Positions 9,396 through 20,236 of a stretch of DNA of 64,000 nucleotides are shown here, in pieces. Within the stretch, counting starts at the first letter, position 1. Each line of letters starts with the position of its first letter. The notes beneath the pieces were generated by a model. It searched no databases. It was given only the letters and a program-made list of their open reading frames with translations, and had not been told where the DNA came from. The DNA is taken from positions 55,218-119,217 of the forward strand of contig NZ_VCHY01000021.1 in assembly GCF_005877885.1 (NCBI RefSeq). Direction: 5' to 3'. The position numbers and the translations under genes were made by a program. The DNA is from Labilibacter sediminis. GTDB lineage: Bacteria > Bacteroidota > Bacteroidia > Bacteroidales > Marinilabiliaceae.

Positions 9396-10094
9396 CTAAA
9401 AATTACACAACTCTCCACCACCAAAAATAGCTGTTCCCTTAATTACCAAAGTTCCTTCTATTTCATTAGATTCCGGTTCATATAACCTTTTATCGGAGAA
9501 ACCACCAAAAACCGAAATCACCTCTACCCTTACATTCCAATTGCGGGGAACCATGATTTTTGTTCCGCCAAAAATAGTGGTTATATCTATAACCGCACCT
9601 TGCGGCGACAACTTTGAATTCTGAAAGTTAACTTCTTCTCCACCAAACACGCAGGCAATCTCACCTCCTTGAAAATTATCAGATTCGAAACGGGTAACAC
9701 CCCCTCCAAAGATAGAAACCACTTGTAAAACATCATCTTTTGATGTTCGATCGAAGGCGCCCGGCTTTTTAATAGTTTGTTTATTGAATAAAAAAACAGC
9801 CCCTGCAAAAATTAATAGCGCAGGCCAATATTTAAGAATATCACGCGCATAAAACTCATCAAATACATGTGGCAACAAAAAGAAACACCCTATGGCAGTA
9901 ATTATTAAACCTGCTACTATATTTCTATTAACCAGATTAACGATACCAACAATTAAAAGAATGCTTGGCCAACGAAAAAACATATAGTAAAAATCAGAAG
10001 GAATTAGCCCCAGATTTCCTGCCAGTAAAAATGATCCTACAAGCAATAATAAAACACCAATACCATACTTTCTTTTCTTGTAATTCTTATTCAT
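9396..10094 (-). CDS. LiaF-like membrane protein (LiaI/LiaF-type transmembrane region and C-terminal repeat domain)
   Basis: About 232 residues. After a basic N terminus (MNKNYKKRKYG), four hydrophobic segments occupy roughly residues 12-110, as in the LiaI/LiaF-like transmembrane module. The C-terminal half has the glycine-punctuated beta pattern of the LiaF C-terminal family, with recurring FGG motifs (SIFGGGVTRF, CVFGGEEVNF, TIFGGTKIMV, SVFGGFSDKR, AIFGGGELCNF). In Firmicutes LiaF restrains the LiaRS envelope-stress response; in Bacteroidota the role is not established. An ATG ten codons upstream (10124) is in frame, but the start at 10094 gives the usual N terminus. No two-component genes are adjacent. 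Confidence 0.8.
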   Translation of the reverse strand: MNKNYKKRKYGIGVLLLLVGSFLLAGNLGLIPSDFYYMFFRWPSILLIVGIVNLVNRNIVAGLIITAIGCFFLLPHVFDEFYARDILKYWPALLIFAGAVFLFNKQTIKKPGAFDRTSKDDVLQVVSIFGGGVTRFESDNFQGGEIACVFGGEEVNFQNSKLSPQGAVIDITTIFGGTKIMVPRNWNVRVEVISVFGGFSDKRLYEPESNEIEGTLVIKGTAIFGGGELCNF

Positions 10095-10181
10095 AACTTT
10101 CTGTTTAATTGAGTATAACACCAATAAATATACATCAAAAAATTACTGAATTAAAATATGGCTAAACATGATTATATTAAA

Positions 10182-10209
10182 AAAGGTGATTAGCTAACCA
10201 ATCACCTTT
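10182..10209 (-). terminator. Terminator after the ABCG-type transporter
   Basis: A perfect 10-bp stem (AAAGGTGATT with AATCACCTTT, 8-base loop) is followed on the minus strand by six T residues. It lies 27 bases past the stop codon of the ABC transporter gene. Confidence 0.75.
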
Positions 10210-10235
10210 AAAATATTTAAACTAAATGTTTCTCT

Positions 10236-13200
10236 TTATACCTTACTTTGATGTATCCTAAACGCTTTGCGTAATTTAAATTTCTCGAAATAACGAATAA
10301 TATGACGTAGTATATCAAAATACAAGGTGATGTATAAGATGAGGGTTGATAACCAAATTACTAACACATTAAAAAATGGAGTAGAAAGCTTAAAGCCTGC
10401 AAATTGTTTGGTAGGAGCAAAAAAATGTGCTCTTCCCCATTTAGATGAGCCATCTCTTAGCACAGGATCTTTTTTAGATTGGTAACCATCTCCAACAAAA
10501 ACAATTTGTTTTAACTCACCTTTGTTCAATACCAGAGAAGCCAACTTCTTATTGTGATATTTATTTTTTAATTCGTGCACTGCTTCTGCGGATCCCATTT
10601 GGATGACCAATTCATTAAACACCTCTTCTTTATGATGTTTAACATCGCTATATTGTTGTTGGTAGTAATTTTTTAAACTATCAATTAATATACCGGTTTG
10701 TTTAACTCCTTCTTCACTTAGGTCACCAACACTATTATTGATTAAACTAACTACACCTGATGAAACAACTTTCTTCATTTTTGCCAATTCACCCACAACA
10801 ATATCATAATTGGCCTCAGCTCTTAGGCTGTCATTTTTAGACAAATAACTATGGCTTTTATAATTATGCTGCTTTATTCGTGGCAATAAATATGAATAAT
10901 AATAAGATGCCCTGCTTATTTTTTGATCATCTTCAAAGAAATGTTTCTCGTATTCATTATTGGCAAATTGATTTACCGCTAATGCCTCATAAGCCCAGCG
11001 AGATGCCATGGTATCTCCAATACGCGGCACATAATCTTCTGTTGAAATGGTTTTATGTAACTTATCAAAATTTACAATCACCCCGCTAAATAATAATTGA
11101 GGCACCAGAATCAACGGAATTAATATATAAATAGCTACCACAGATTTTAAACCACTACTCACATTTAAGCCCAGCATATTTGAGAAACAAGCCGTGGAAA
11201 ACAAAATCATCCAATAACTAAATCCTAACCCCTTAATTTCTAATATGTAATTTCCTATGAGCACCAAACAAAGTGTTTGAATGGCTGATATACCGAATAG
11301 AATCATGATTTTACTATTCAGGTAACTCGACCTGCTCAAATTCAGAAACTTCTCTCTTTGTAGCAGCTTCCTGTCTTTGATAATTTCCTCGGCACTAACA
11401 TTTAATCCCAAAAATAAGGATACCACAACCGCCATAAATAAATAGGCGGCAATATTGTCGTTTTCGCTAAATACATATTTAAGCGGATTATTATCCGTTC
11501 CGCTAATATACTTTGTAAAATACCCCAATATAATGGCTAATATAGGTGCTTCCAGAAAATTAATAAGCATATACTGTCTGTCTTTCCATTTGGACAAACC
11601 ATCTCTATATGCATAAATTAAAAACTGCTGTAATCGGCCAGGAATATTATAAAGGTTATGTGGTAACTTCTCTTTTATATCGGGATCATTATTTTTTTTC
11701 CATTCAAAGTTCGCCTCTATATCCTTTTTGTAAGTTTCATGCCACTCCTCCGGCTTAGTCTTTCTTTTCCTTATTAACCTACCGTTGGGATCCACCATCC
11801 TGGCCTCTATAATTCGTAGAGGCTGCTCAACTTTTACATTACCACAAAGATAACATTCACTTTCTTCCGGATTTACATAGTGTGCCTTCTGCTTAAAATA
11901 CACAACCGCATCCATTGGGTTACCATTGTATATGATATAACCTCCTTTATCGATAATTAAAAGCTTATCAAGCAGTTTATATAGATCAGATGAAGGTTGG
12001 TGAATATTGATAATTACCAACTTTCCTTTTAAGGTTTGACGCTTTAACAGCACCATTACTTTTTCTGAATCCATGGAAGACAACCCTGAAGTTGGCTCGT
12101 CCACAAAAAGGACCGAAGGTTCCCGAATTAACTCGAGTGCAATATTCAATCGCTTACGTTGTCCCCCGCTAAGCATCTTATTTAGAGGGTTACCCACCGT
12201 TAAATCACGGGCCTCCACCAAATCAAAATCCTTAATGGCATTTTCAACCAGCTCTTCTATTTCTGCCGTAGTGAAATCGCTAAAACAAAGACGCGCATTA
12301 AAAAATAGATTTTCAAATACGGTTAACTCCTCAATCAGTAAATCTTCTTGCGGAACATATCCAATCACACCTTTTAAATCATCTTTGTGACTATGTATAC
12401 CTAGTCCATTAATCGAGATTGAACCTCCTGAAAGCTTATAGTTACCATTTAATACATTCAAAAGAGTTGATTTTCCGGTTCCACTTCCACCCATGATACC
12501 GACCAACTGACCTGATCTTCCGGTAAAGCTAAAAGGATGAACACCCACCTGTCGGTCGTTGAACTTATACTCCACATCTCGGGCCTTTAGCATAATTCGG
12601 CCTTTTTCTGTTTGCTGTACAAAAACTTCTGCGACTCTACCGTAATATACCGGCGCCATACGAGATGTTTTGATTACCGAACCTACAGATAAAATATAGC
12701 AGTTATTGTGCTCTACCTTATGCCCGTTAAGGTACAAGTTTCTGTCTCCAGAGAACCTGAAAATAAAGGTGTGCGTACTTTTAATATAAAGCACCCAAAC
12801 ATAAATTTGCTGTTTAGGGTTATATAAGTGTTTGAAATTTGGCAATGGAGGCTCCTGCTGCCCACTAATAACAAGAACTTTAGATGGATCTCTCACTTCC
12901 ATTGGTCCATCCAGAATAAAAGACTTCAACAACTCGTAGTCCACCGGGTTAATCATCATCCCACGTGATAACTTATCCACTACCTCATCACCAATATCAC
13001 TAATCTTTTCTTCTTTTCGAATAAACTCAAATAACTGAACAAACAACCAAATTTTTGATTCACTCTCAAGTTCTTTATTCAACTCATCGCAAATAACATT
13101 AAGTTGAATGTAGTTATCTGATGATTGTTGCTCAACCTCCGACTGAATAGGACTATACGAGTATTTATGAAACAATTGTATATAATAATTGAATCGCTGC

Positions 13201-13346
13201 AAATACTGATCAACATATTCACGGTTAAAGTTACGAAGCAACTCTTGTTCTATTAATTTGCGCGCACTATCCAGCCTGCTCTCTTTTCTTACATTGGTAA
13301 GCAGAGCATATAATTTCATCAGAGCATCTAGTAAAGTTTCACTCAT
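10236..13346 (-). CDS. ABCG-type ABC transporter, ATPase and permease on one chain
   Basis: A 1036-residue membrane protein. Residues 1-140 are helical and resemble a TerB-like domain. Residues about 165-245 have short beta strands like an FHA-type fold (IFRFSGDRNLYLNGH). The ATPase follows at about 260-480, with Walker A GGSGTGKST, signature LSGGQRKRLNIAL, Walker B VLFVDEPTSGLSS and H-loop NIHQPSSD. The permease at about 600-1030 has a first membrane span near LEAPILAIILGYF, a central cluster, and a last span (LVIWLSTLILYITLYFDIL), with a large external domain between. A CYLCGNVKV knuckle precedes the permease. The ATPase-then-permease order is that of the eukaryotic White/ABCG group. The substrate cannot be inferred. 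It is a monocistronic unit with its own terminator. Confidence 0.88.
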   Translation of the reverse strand: MSETLLDALMKLYALLTNVRKESRLDSARKLIEQELLRNFNREYVDQYLQRFNYYIQLFHKYSYSPIQSEVEQQSSDNYIQLNVICDELNKELESESKIWLFVQLFEFIRKEEKISDIGDEVVDKLSRGMMINPVDYELLKSFILDGPMEVRDPSKVLVISGQQEPPLPNFKHLYNPKQQIYVWVLYIKSTHTFIFRFSGDRNLYLNGHKVEHNNCYILSVGSVIKTSRMAPVYYGRVAEVFVQQTEKGRIMLKARDVEYKFNDRQVGVHPFSFTGRSGQLVGIMGGSGTGKSTLLNVLNGNYKLSGGSISINGLGIHSHKDDLKGVIGYVPQEDLLIEELTVFENLFFNARLCFSDFTTAEIEELVENAIKDFDLVEARDLTVGNPLNKMLSGGQRKRLNIALELIREPSVLFVDEPTSGLSSMDSEKVMVLLKRQTLKGKLVIINIHQPSSDLYKLLDKLLIIDKGGYIIYNGNPMDAVVYFKQKAHYVNPEESECYLCGNVKVEQPLRIIEARMVDPNGRLIRKRKTKPEEWHETYKKDIEANFEWKKNNDPDIKEKLPHNLYNIPGRLQQFLIYAYRDGLSKWKDRQYMLINFLEAPILAIILGYFTKYISGTDNNPLKYVFSENDNIAAYLFMAVVVSLFLGLNVSAEEIIKDRKLLQREKFLNLSRSSYLNSKIMILFGISAIQTLCLVLIGNYILEIKGLGFSYWMILFSTACFSNMLGLNVSSGLKSVVAIYILIPLILVPQLLFSGVIVNFDKLHKTISTEDYVPRIGDTMASRWAYEALAVNQFANNEYEKHFFEDDQKISRASYYYSYLLPRIKQHNYKSHSYLSKNDSLRAEANYDIVVGELAKMKKVVSSGVVSLINNSVGDLSEEGVKQTGILIDSLKNYYQQQYSDVKHHKEEVFNELVIQMGSAEAVHELKNKYHNKKLASLVLNKGELKQIVFVGDGYQSKKDPVLRDGSSKWGRAHFFAPTKQFAGFKLSTPFFNVLVIWLSTLILYITLYFDILRHIIRYFEKFKLRKAFRIHQSKV

Positions 13347-13567
13347 AATAGGACGTAATCTTTATTTTAAAATATTGATATTAAATCAACCTGATTGTTT
13401 TCAAATAAATGATTGATTGTGCAAAAATAGTTTATGCATCAGTAATTCCATAAAAATAATATTCAATTAGATAATAATTCCTAATATTTATTAAATACTC
13501 TACTTTATTTTAATGTTAATTTCCAAGTTATCCAATGCACAAAAGCTAAACCGTAACAATATAACAT

Positions 13568-13600
13568 AAAAAAAGCGACCATAAATGATCGCTTTTTTTA
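13568..13600 (-). terminator. Terminator after the lipoprotein gene
   Basis: A hairpin with A-tract and T-tract flanks: GCGA pairs with TCGC, extended inward by three pairs after one mismatch and outward by A-T pairs. The minus strand ends in a T run, 23 bases past the stop at 13623. Confidence 0.65.
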
Positions 13601-13622
13601 CATATATATTAAAAAGTATTTT

Positions 13623-14456
13623 TTACTCTGCTGCTACAAATTTCTTGCGAATTTTTAAGGACTCATCAGCTATCTGAATCATTTGCTCCTGAGTGATAGC
13701 AGTACTTTCAATTCCTGCATAAATTGCTGCTATAGAAGATAAATCTTCAATAGTCTGCGCAACACCTTCATCCGACTTATACTGCGCTAATATTTCCATC
13801 AATTTCACCAAAGGTTCTTTTTGCTTTAACACAATTTCAATCATCTCCTTGCTATTGAAAGTTTCTTCAGAGATATGTGTTGCAATATACACTCCTTCAA
13901 CCCAGGCTCCAGCCATAACTAATGCAGAAACCGGCGCTCTATTATTTCTATGAAGAAAATCGTATGTATCATAAAAAGAGTTGGTAATTAATTCAACCAA
14001 GGCCTCTTTGTTATCTTCATTGGCTTCAATTTGCTCTGGTAAATCTTCCTGAACAGCACCTTGTAAATCTAATCCTTCAAGTAATTTTCTGGAAGCATCG
14101 ATAAAGTTTACTGTTTCTTGTTTTTGATTATAAGTACTTGCATAACTTAAATCTCCACCATAAACCCCTAAGTTAAGTGCCTTAGATTTTTCAGTGAAAT
14201 ATTTATCGGCATTGGCCGGATTATTTGTTAAATCGAAAATGTAAGTTGCCTCAATTTTGTTTAACATCTCTACAATCTCATACGAAGTTGGTAAAGGGTA
14301 TACAAATTCACGAACCTCTGTTTCAACTTTAGTTTTCTCTATTTGAACAGCTTCAGTCTTTTGTTTCTTTTTTTGACTGCTTGTACAAGATGCGAAACCA
14401 ATAACAACTGCTATTAGTAATAAGGCCACTCCCCAAATTTTGTTACTTTGTCTCAT
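13623..14456 (-). CDS. Predicted lipoprotein of unknown function
   Basis: A 277-residue exported protein. The N terminus is a lipoprotein signal with hydrophobic core WGVALLLIAVVIGF and lipobox FASC, so Cys25 would be lipidated. A lysine-rich linker follows (SSQKKKQKTEAV). The mature part is almost entirely helical with no recognised catalytic motif (EIVEMLNKIEATYIFDLTNN, DISEETF-type acidic helices). There is no +2 Asp after the Cys. I do not recognise a family with a known function. It is flanked by a terminator and a 177-base gap, so it is likely a single-gene unit. Confidence 0.8.
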   Translation of the reverse strand: MRQSNKIWGVALLLIAVVIGFASCTSSQKKKQKTEAVQIEKTKVETEVREFVYPLPTSYEIVEMLNKIEATYIFDLTNNPANADKYFTEKSKALNLGVYGGDLSYASTYNQKQETVNFIDASRKLLEGLDLQGAVQEDLPEQIEANEDNKEALVELITNSFYDTYDFLHRNNRAPVSALVMAGAWVEGVYIATHISEETFNSKEMIEIVLKQKEPLVKLMEILAQYKSDEGVAQTIEDLSSIAAIYAGIESTAITQEQMIQIADESLKIRKKFVAAE

Positions 14457-14633
14457 GTGATTATATTTTTTTTATAAAAATCTGGATTTTATGATTTTGT
14501 ACAAATATAATTTATTTCAAAAACAATTCGATTTATGAGCTTTTATTTTTATAAATATTTAAACTAAAAGTGGAATAAAATTTATTTACCCCGTATTTAG
14601 CACACACAAACCTCCTAATTCCCAAATATAAAT

Positions 14634-16355
14634 TTACTCTGCGTACGGAAATTTAATGTCCTTAAGCATCATCTGAATCGTAGAACGGCCATTATAAACA
14701 TTCTCTTCAATGGAATAACACACATCAAACGGATTACCTGTTTGCAGATTTTCGAGATACTCCCCCATGGCAAATCCAATTCCTTGCTTAATGGAACCTG
14801 ACTGTTCTTCAATAAGTTCTACTTTAAGATGATCCTGATCTTTACCTACCCTCTTACTGGTACCATAATCAAAAACTCTTTTAGTAACAAAAACAGGACG
14901 CAGGTTTCCAGGACCAAAAGGCCTAAACTGCTTTAATATCCTGTAAAACTTATCATTAATATCTCTCAGACCTATTACCTCATCCACCTCTATCTGTGGT
15001 ATCAATTGATCCGCAGTAATATTTTGCTCTACATACTCCTCGAAACGACGCTTAAACTCAGGAATATTTTCAATTTTAAGTGTTAAGCCAGCAGCATACA
15101 TATGACCCCCAAAATTTTCGAGCAAATCGCTACATGAATCTATGGCCTTGTATAAATCAAAACCTTCAACCGAGCGTGCCGACCCGGTAGCCAGACCTTT
15201 TGACTCTGTCAATATAACCGTTGGTCTGTAATATGTTTCCGTAAGTCTGGATGCCACGATACCAATTACACCTTTGTGCCACTCCGGTTCAAAAAGCACT
15301 GTCGATTTTTTTGCCTTCTGCTCTTCGCTATTGGCAATTAAATCCAGAGCTTGTTGAGTAATATCTCTGTCAAAACCTTTTCGTGTATCGTTACATTTAT
15401 CGATATCGATACTCATATTGGAGGCTTTTTCTTCATTATCACTCACCAATAAATCAACGGCATCACCTCCGGAATCAATTCTACCAGCCGCATTAATACG
15501 CGGTCCTATTTTAAAAACAATATCACTAATGGTGATTTCGCGCCCCTGCATACCGGCCACCTTAATAATATGCTTTAATCCTATACCAGGATTGGTATTT
15601 AATTTTTGCAATCCATAATAAGCCAACACTCTGTTTTCGCCGGTAATTGGTACAATATCCGAAGCAATACTTACTGCAACCAAATCAAGGTATTCATATA
15701 ACTTTTCACAGCTAAGATTATTTCGCTGACAGTATGCCTGTAAAAATTTAAATCCTACTCCGCATCCCGATAGGTTTTTCTCAGGATAATCACAATCACT
15801 TCTTTTAGGATCAAGACAAGCTGCTGCATCCGGTAATATATCTCCTGGTGTATGATGATCGCATATGATAAAATCTATTCCTTTGGCTTTAGCATATTCA
15901 ATTTTCTCAACGGCTTTAATTCCGCAATCCAACGCAATAACCAAAGAACAGTTTTGTTCTGCAAAATGATCAATACCTTTTATTGAGATACCATATCCTT
16001 CTTCGTATCTATTGGGGATATAAAATTCGAGATTTTTAAAATATGAGGATAAAAATGAAAATACCAAGGCAACAGATGTAGTTCCATCCACATCATAATC
16101 ACCGTAAATAAATACCTTCTCATTATTTTCCATGGCTTTTTCCAAACGATCGATAGCCTTATCCATATCCTTCATTAGAAAAGGATCTAATAGTTGATCG
16201 TAATTCGGACGAAAAAAAGCCTTAGCCTCTTCAAAAGTATTTATTCCCCTCTGCACCAATAAGTTTGACAAGAACCTATCGATATTTAAAACCTTCGACA
16301 GGTGCTCAATCTTATCTTCATCTCCACTATCTGTAATGTTCCATCTTTTCTCCAT
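14634..16355 (-). CDS. recJ: Single-stranded-DNA-specific exonuclease RecJ
   Basis: A 573-residue 5'-3' single-strand exonuclease acting in recombination and mismatch repair, close in length to the E. coli enzyme. The DHH-family motifs are in order: FIYGDYDVDGTTS (motif I), VIALDCGIK (motif II), FIICDHHTPGD (motif III, the DHH itself) and DLVAVSIASDI (motif IV). The DHHA1 region has EPEWHKGVIGIVASRL and GGHMYAAGLTL, and an OB-like C terminus follows. It lies 138 bases downstream of lipB on the same strand and could be read from the lipA-lipB promoter or its own. Confidence 0.97.
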   Translation of the reverse strand: MEKRWNITDSGDEDKIEHLSKVLNIDRFLSNLLVQRGINTFEEAKAFFRPNYDQLLDPFLMKDMDKAIDRLEKAMENNEKVFIYGDYDVDGTTSVALVFSFLSSYFKNLEFYIPNRYEEGYGISIKGIDHFAEQNCSLVIALDCGIKAVEKIEYAKAKGIDFIICDHHTPGDILPDAAACLDPKRSDCDYPEKNLSGCGVGFKFLQAYCQRNNLSCEKLYEYLDLVAVSIASDIVPITGENRVLAYYGLQKLNTNPGIGLKHIIKVAGMQGREITISDIVFKIGPRINAAGRIDSGGDAVDLLVSDNEEKASNMSIDIDKCNDTRKGFDRDITQQALDLIANSEEQKAKKSTVLFEPEWHKGVIGIVASRLTETYYRPTVILTESKGLATGSARSVEGFDLYKAIDSCSDLLENFGGHMYAAGLTLKIENIPEFKRRFEEYVEQNITADQLIPQIEVDEVIGLRDINDKFYRILKQFRPFGPGNLRPVFVTKRVFDYGTSKRVGKDQDHLKVELIEEQSGSIKQGIGFAMGEYLENLQTGNPFDVCYSIEENVYNGRSTIQMMLKDIKFPYAE

Positions 16356-16493
16356 GTTGTAAATGAGGCCTTTTTTGCGAGGTTAAATTTTCCTAAAAAA
16401 AATGGATTTTCAAAACCCCATACCACCATTTGTTTCATTAATGATGAGAACAGAATTTAACAACACACGTTAAACAGGTGCTGTATCAAAGGA

Positions 16494-17207
16494 TTAGCCC
16501 ACTTTTGATGATATATTTAATTTAAATACTTTTATTATATGATCTAATAATTTGTTTTTAACCTCTTTAAAATCCAATTCTCTACCGAGTTCTTTCTTCA
16601 GCGAAGTAACTCCTTTATCTACAAATCCGCAAGGATTAATATGATTAAAATAAGATAAATCTGTATTTACATTTAAGGCAAAGCCATGCATACTTACATA
16701 ACGACTTGCTTTAACGCCTATGGCACAAATTTTTCGGGCTTTACCTGGCACATCTTTATCCAACCACACCCCTGTTGCTCCATCCAGCCTTGATCCCTGC
16801 AGACCATAATCGGCAATACAATTAATGATTGACTCTTCGAGCAGGTGAATATATGATTTTACTGTTAATCCCATTTCTTCCAAATCAAATATAGGATATC
16901 CTACAATCTGACCAGGACCATGATAAGTAATATCTCCTCCTCGATTACTCTTATAATAGGTTGCATTTATCTGCTTCAAAAAAGCATCATTAATCAATAA
17001 ATTATTAACCTGTCCACTTTTACCCAAGGTATACACATTGGGGTGCTCACAAAAAATTAGATGGTGTGTTAAAGCTTTAAACTCATCAGGATGACTTCTA
17101 TTATATAACTTTGTATTAATAATAGCGTTAAACTTACTTTCCTGAAATTCCCAGGCTTCTTTATATTCTATCAGATCTAAATCTTCAAAAACTGTATTGG
17201 TATTCAT
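16494..17207 (-). CDS. lipB: Octanoyltransferase (lipoate-protein ligase B)
   Basis: A 237-residue cytosolic enzyme moving octanoyl groups from acyl carrier protein to lipoyl domains, the first step of lipoate synthesis. The family motifs are present: the RGGDITYHGPGQIVGYPI segment, the invariant lysine region ARKICAIGVK, and the catalytic cysteine in NHINPCGFVDKGVTSL. Length is typical. It starts 25 bases after the lipA stop codon, so lipA-lipB form an operon that carries out both steps of lipoate assembly. Confidence 0.96.
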   Translation of the reverse strand: MNTNTVFEDLDLIEYKEAWEFQESKFNAIINTKLYNRSHPDEFKALTHHLIFCEHPNVYTLGKSGQVNNLLINDAFLKQINATYYKSNRGGDITYHGPGQIVGYPIFDLEEMGLTVKSYIHLLEESIINCIADYGLQGSRLDGATGVWLDKDVPGKARKICAIGVKASRYVSMHGFALNVNTDLSYFNHINPCGFVDKGVTSLKKELGRELDFKEVKNKLLDHIIKVFKLNISSKVG

Positions 17208-17232
17208 AGCTTATCTTTTAAAGTAATACCCA

Positions 17233-18090
17233 TCATTTTAGAGCATTGATATGTCGTTCGGCATGATAGGATGATCGTACCATTGGTCCGCTCTCTACAT
17301 ATTTAAAACCTATTTCCAAACCTATTTTTTCATACTTAGCAAATTGTTCGGGAGTGACATATTCTTCTACTGCTAAATGCTCTTTACTTGGTTGCAGATA
17401 TTGACCTATAGTAAAAACCTTAACACCTGCACTAAATGCATCCTTCATGGTTTCAATCACCTCTTCCTCTTTTTCTCCAAGACCAACCATTATCCCAGTT
17501 TTTGAAACAACACCTTCGTCAGAAATATATTTTAATACATCTAAACTTAAATCATATTTTGCTCTACTCCTGATTATCGGCGTAATTCTCCGCACTGTTT
17601 CCAAGTTATGTGAAATCACTTCAGGCTTGGCTTCAATAACTTTTTTAATCAGGTGGCGCAATCCGTTAAAGTCAGGAATTAAAACCTCCTGAGTGGTATT
17701 CGGATTCATTTCCTTCACCTTCAGTATAGTCTCATTCCAGATATTTGCACCTCCATCTTCCAAATCATCCCGATCCACAGAGGTGATAACCGCATGCTTC
17801 AATTTCATTATTTGAATTGAACGCGCAATACGTAAAGGTTCTTTGCTATCCACTGCCAATGGTTTACCGGTAGCAACATTACAAAACTTACATGCCCTCG
17901 TACAAATATTACCCAAAATCATGAAAGTAGCTGTACCAGCACTCCAGCATTCTGCAGCATTTGGACATTTACCGCTGGTACAAATCGTATGCAACTTATG
18001 ATCCCTAATGGTTTGATTCATCCATTTGTAATCTGCTGTATTGGGCAATTGTATTTTTAACCAATCGGGTTTTCTTCTTGTTATCTTCAT
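17233..18090 (-). CDS. lipA: Lipoyl synthase
   Basis: A 285-residue radical SAM enzyme that inserts two sulfur atoms into protein-bound octanoyl chains. Two [4Fe-4S] motifs are visible: the auxiliary-cluster cysteines in CTSGKCPNAAEC near residue 37, and the radical SAM motif CTRACKFC near residue 62. The third auxiliary ligand region RSSYHA near the C terminus is also present, as are DRDDLEDGGA and HNLETV. It is the first gene of the lipA-lipB pair. Upstream is a 389-base divergent gap shared with lysS. Confidence 0.97.
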   Translation of the reverse strand: MKITRRKPDWLKIQLPNTADYKWMNQTIRDHKLHTICTSGKCPNAAECWSAGTATFMILGNICTRACKFCNVATGKPLAVDSKEPLRIARSIQIMKLKHAVITSVDRDDLEDGGANIWNETILKVKEMNPNTTQEVLIPDFNGLRHLIKKVIEAKPEVISHNLETVRRITPIIRSRAKYDLSLDVLKYISDEGVVSKTGIMVGLGEKEEEVIETMKDAFSAGVKVFTIGQYLQPSKEHLAVEEYVTPEQFAKYEKIGLEIGFKYVESGPMVRSSYHAERHINALK

Positions 18091-18479
18091 GCTTAATTAA
18101 TTCAAAGTATTTTAGTGCAAAAAATTTGTTCTATATCTTGCACATTCTCCACTGCCAAATTCCTTTTTCTCCAATTGCTATACAATCTTAATCATTTTAC
18201 CTTGTTCCTACAATGAAAAATATTAGGTTTTGTTGATAACCATTTAGGACAAATCATGTGCAAGCAAACAACAATTTCTCAATGGAACATTAAAAAATAA
18301 GTTAAAGTTCACTGAACTGATGGTTTTATAAGTTCGTATTTAAAGGTTATTGATTATCTTTGCATCGATTTTTCGCTAATTTTTAGCATTAAATCACAAC
18401 GCTATCTGCCTGATTATTTATTTTATAGGAATAAAAACCGGGGGATAATCATGTAAATATTCTAATAGAAAACGTAGGA
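18091..18479. other. Divergent intergenic region between lipA and lysS
   Basis: 389 bases without a gene. The right half holds the candidate lysS promoter at 18333-18362 and a leader of about 115 bases. I see no repeat, tRNA or T-box-like structure. The left half must contain the lipA promoter, but no full -33/-7 match was found. Confidence 0.4.
18333..18362 (+). promoter_or_regulatory. Candidate lysS promoter
   Basis: TATCTTTG (18355-18362) fits the TAnnTTTG -7 element. TTCG at 18333-18336, 18 bases upstream, is a weak -33 match. Confidence 0.45.
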
Positions 18480-20201
18480 ATGAGCACCGTTGAATTAAGC
18501 GAACAGGAGATTATCAGACGCAATAGTCTGGAAGAATTAAACAAATTGGGAATTAACGCATTCCCTGCTGATGAATTCGAAATTACCCACTATTCAGAAG
18601 ATATTAAGAAAATTTTTGAGGAAGATGAAAACAGCCTTAAAGATATTACTATCGCTGGTCGAATAATGAGCAGACGTATTATGGGTAATGCTTCTTTTGC
18701 TGAATTAAAGGATCAACAAGGACGTATTCAGCTATATTTCAGGCGCGATGACATATGCGAGGGCGATGATAAAACCATGTACAACACAGTATTTAAAAAG
18801 CTGTTAGATATTGGCGATATTATTGGCGTAAAAGGATATGTGTTTAAAACCCAAATGGGGGAAACATCAGTATATGTAAAAGAATTTAAGGTACTTACCA
18901 AATCTCTAAAGCCTCTTCCTATTGTTAAAGAAAAAGATGGTAAGTTATACGACGCTTTTACTGATCCTGAGCAACGTTACCGCCAACGTTATGTTGATTT
19001 AATTGTTAACGATGAAGTAAAAGATACCTTTTTAAAAAGAACCAAGGTGATTAACACCATGCGTAACTTTTTTAATGAAAAAGGTTATTTAGAAGTTGAA
19101 ACACCAATATTACAATCAATACCCGGAGGAGCGGCGGCACGTCCTTTTATCACGCATCATAACGCATTAAACATTCCATTGTATTTAAGAATTGCCAACG
19201 AGCTTTATTTAAAAAGACTGATTGTTGGTGGATTTGATGGTGTTTATGAGTTTGCAAAAGATTTCCGTAACGAAGGAATGGACAGAACACACAATCCTGA
19301 ATTTACCGTAATGGAAATTTATGTGGCATATAAAGACTACAAGTGGATGATGGACTTTACCGAAGAAATGGTAGAGAAAGTAGCGCTTGCTCTTCATGGA
19401 ACTACTAAAGTACAAGTAGGTGAAAATGAGATTGACTTTAAGCGTCCGTTTAAAAGAATATCGATGATAGATTCTATTAAAGAATTTACCGGTATTGATA
19501 TTTCAGGTATGAACGAAAAAGAACTTTTTGCTGTTTGTGAAGACCTAGGTATTGAAACAGATTCAACAATGGGTAAAGGTAAATTGATTGATGAAATTTT
19601 TGGTGAAAAATGTGAAGGAAACTACATACAACCAACTTTCATTACTGATTACCCGGTTGAGATGTCGCCATTGTGTAAAAAGCACCGCGAAAATCCTGAA
19701 TTAACAGAGCGATTTGAATTAATGGTGAATGGAAAAGAGTTGGCCAATGCATACTCTGAGCTTAACGACCCGATTGATCAGCTTGAAAGATTCCAGGATC
19801 AGCTTACGCTATCGGAAAAAGGAGATGATGAAGCCATGTTTATCGATACTGACTTTGTTCGTTCTTTAGAATATGGTATGCCTCCTACATCAGGTATGGG
19901 AATTGGTGTTGACCGTTTAGTGATGTTAATGACCAATCAGCAGTCAATTCAAGAAGTATTGTTTTTCCCTCAAATGCGTCCGGAAAAGAAAGTGGAGAAT
20001 GATGGCGAAGAAAAATATACTGAACTTGGTATTGCCAAAGAGTGGGTTGAAGTTCTTCAAAAACTAGGGCATAAAAAAGTAGATACCATGAAGGAAGTTA
20101 AACCAACTAAATTACATCAGGAGATTTGTGGTTACAACAAAAAGAACAAATTAGGATATAAAAATCCTTCAATTGACGAAGTAAAAGCCTGGTTGGGATA
20201 A
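18480..20201 (+). CDS. lysS: Lysyl-tRNA synthetase, class II
   Basis: A 573-residue cytosolic synthetase charging tRNA-Lys. The N-terminal OB-fold anticodon-binding domain spans about 50-160 ([29 protein letters not shown]). The class II catalytic domain follows, with motif 1 ([22 protein letters not shown]), motif 2 ([20 protein letters not shown]) and motif 3 ([11 protein letters not shown]). Roughly 60 residues beyond motif 3 ([18 protein letters not shown] onward) form a C-terminal tail longer than in E. coli LysS. gpsA begins 35 bases downstream, so the two are probably co-transcribed. Confidence 0.97.
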   Translation: MSTVELSEQEIIRRNSLEELNKLGINAFPADEFEITHYSEDIKKIFEEDENSLKDITIAGRIMSRRIMGNASFAELKDQQGRIQLYFRRDDICEGDDKTMYNTVFKKLLDIGDIIGVKGYVFKTQMGETSVYVKEFKVLTKSLKPLPIVKEKDGKLYDAFTDPEQRYRQRYVDLIVNDEVKDTFLKRTKVINTMRNFFNEKGYLEVETPILQSIPGGAAARPFITHHNALNIPLYLRIANELYLKRLIVGGFDGVYEFAKDFRNEGMDRTHNPEFTVMEIYVAYKDYKWMMDFTEEMVEKVALALHGTTKVQVGENEIDFKRPFKRISMIDSIKEFTGIDISGMNEKELFAVCEDLGIETDSTMGKGKLIDEIFGEKCEGNYIQPTFITDYPVEMSPLCKKHRENPELTERFELMVNGKELANAYSELNDPIDQLERFQDQLTLSEKGDDEAMFIDTDFVRSLEYGMPPTSGMGIGVDRLVMLMTNQQSIQEVLFFPQMRPEKKVENDGEEKYTELGIAKEWVEVLQKLGHKKVDTMKEVKPTKLHQEICGYNKKNKLGYKNPSIDEVKAWLG

Positions 20202-20236
20202 TTTAAACTTTATAGTTAGTAGCATAAACACTAAAC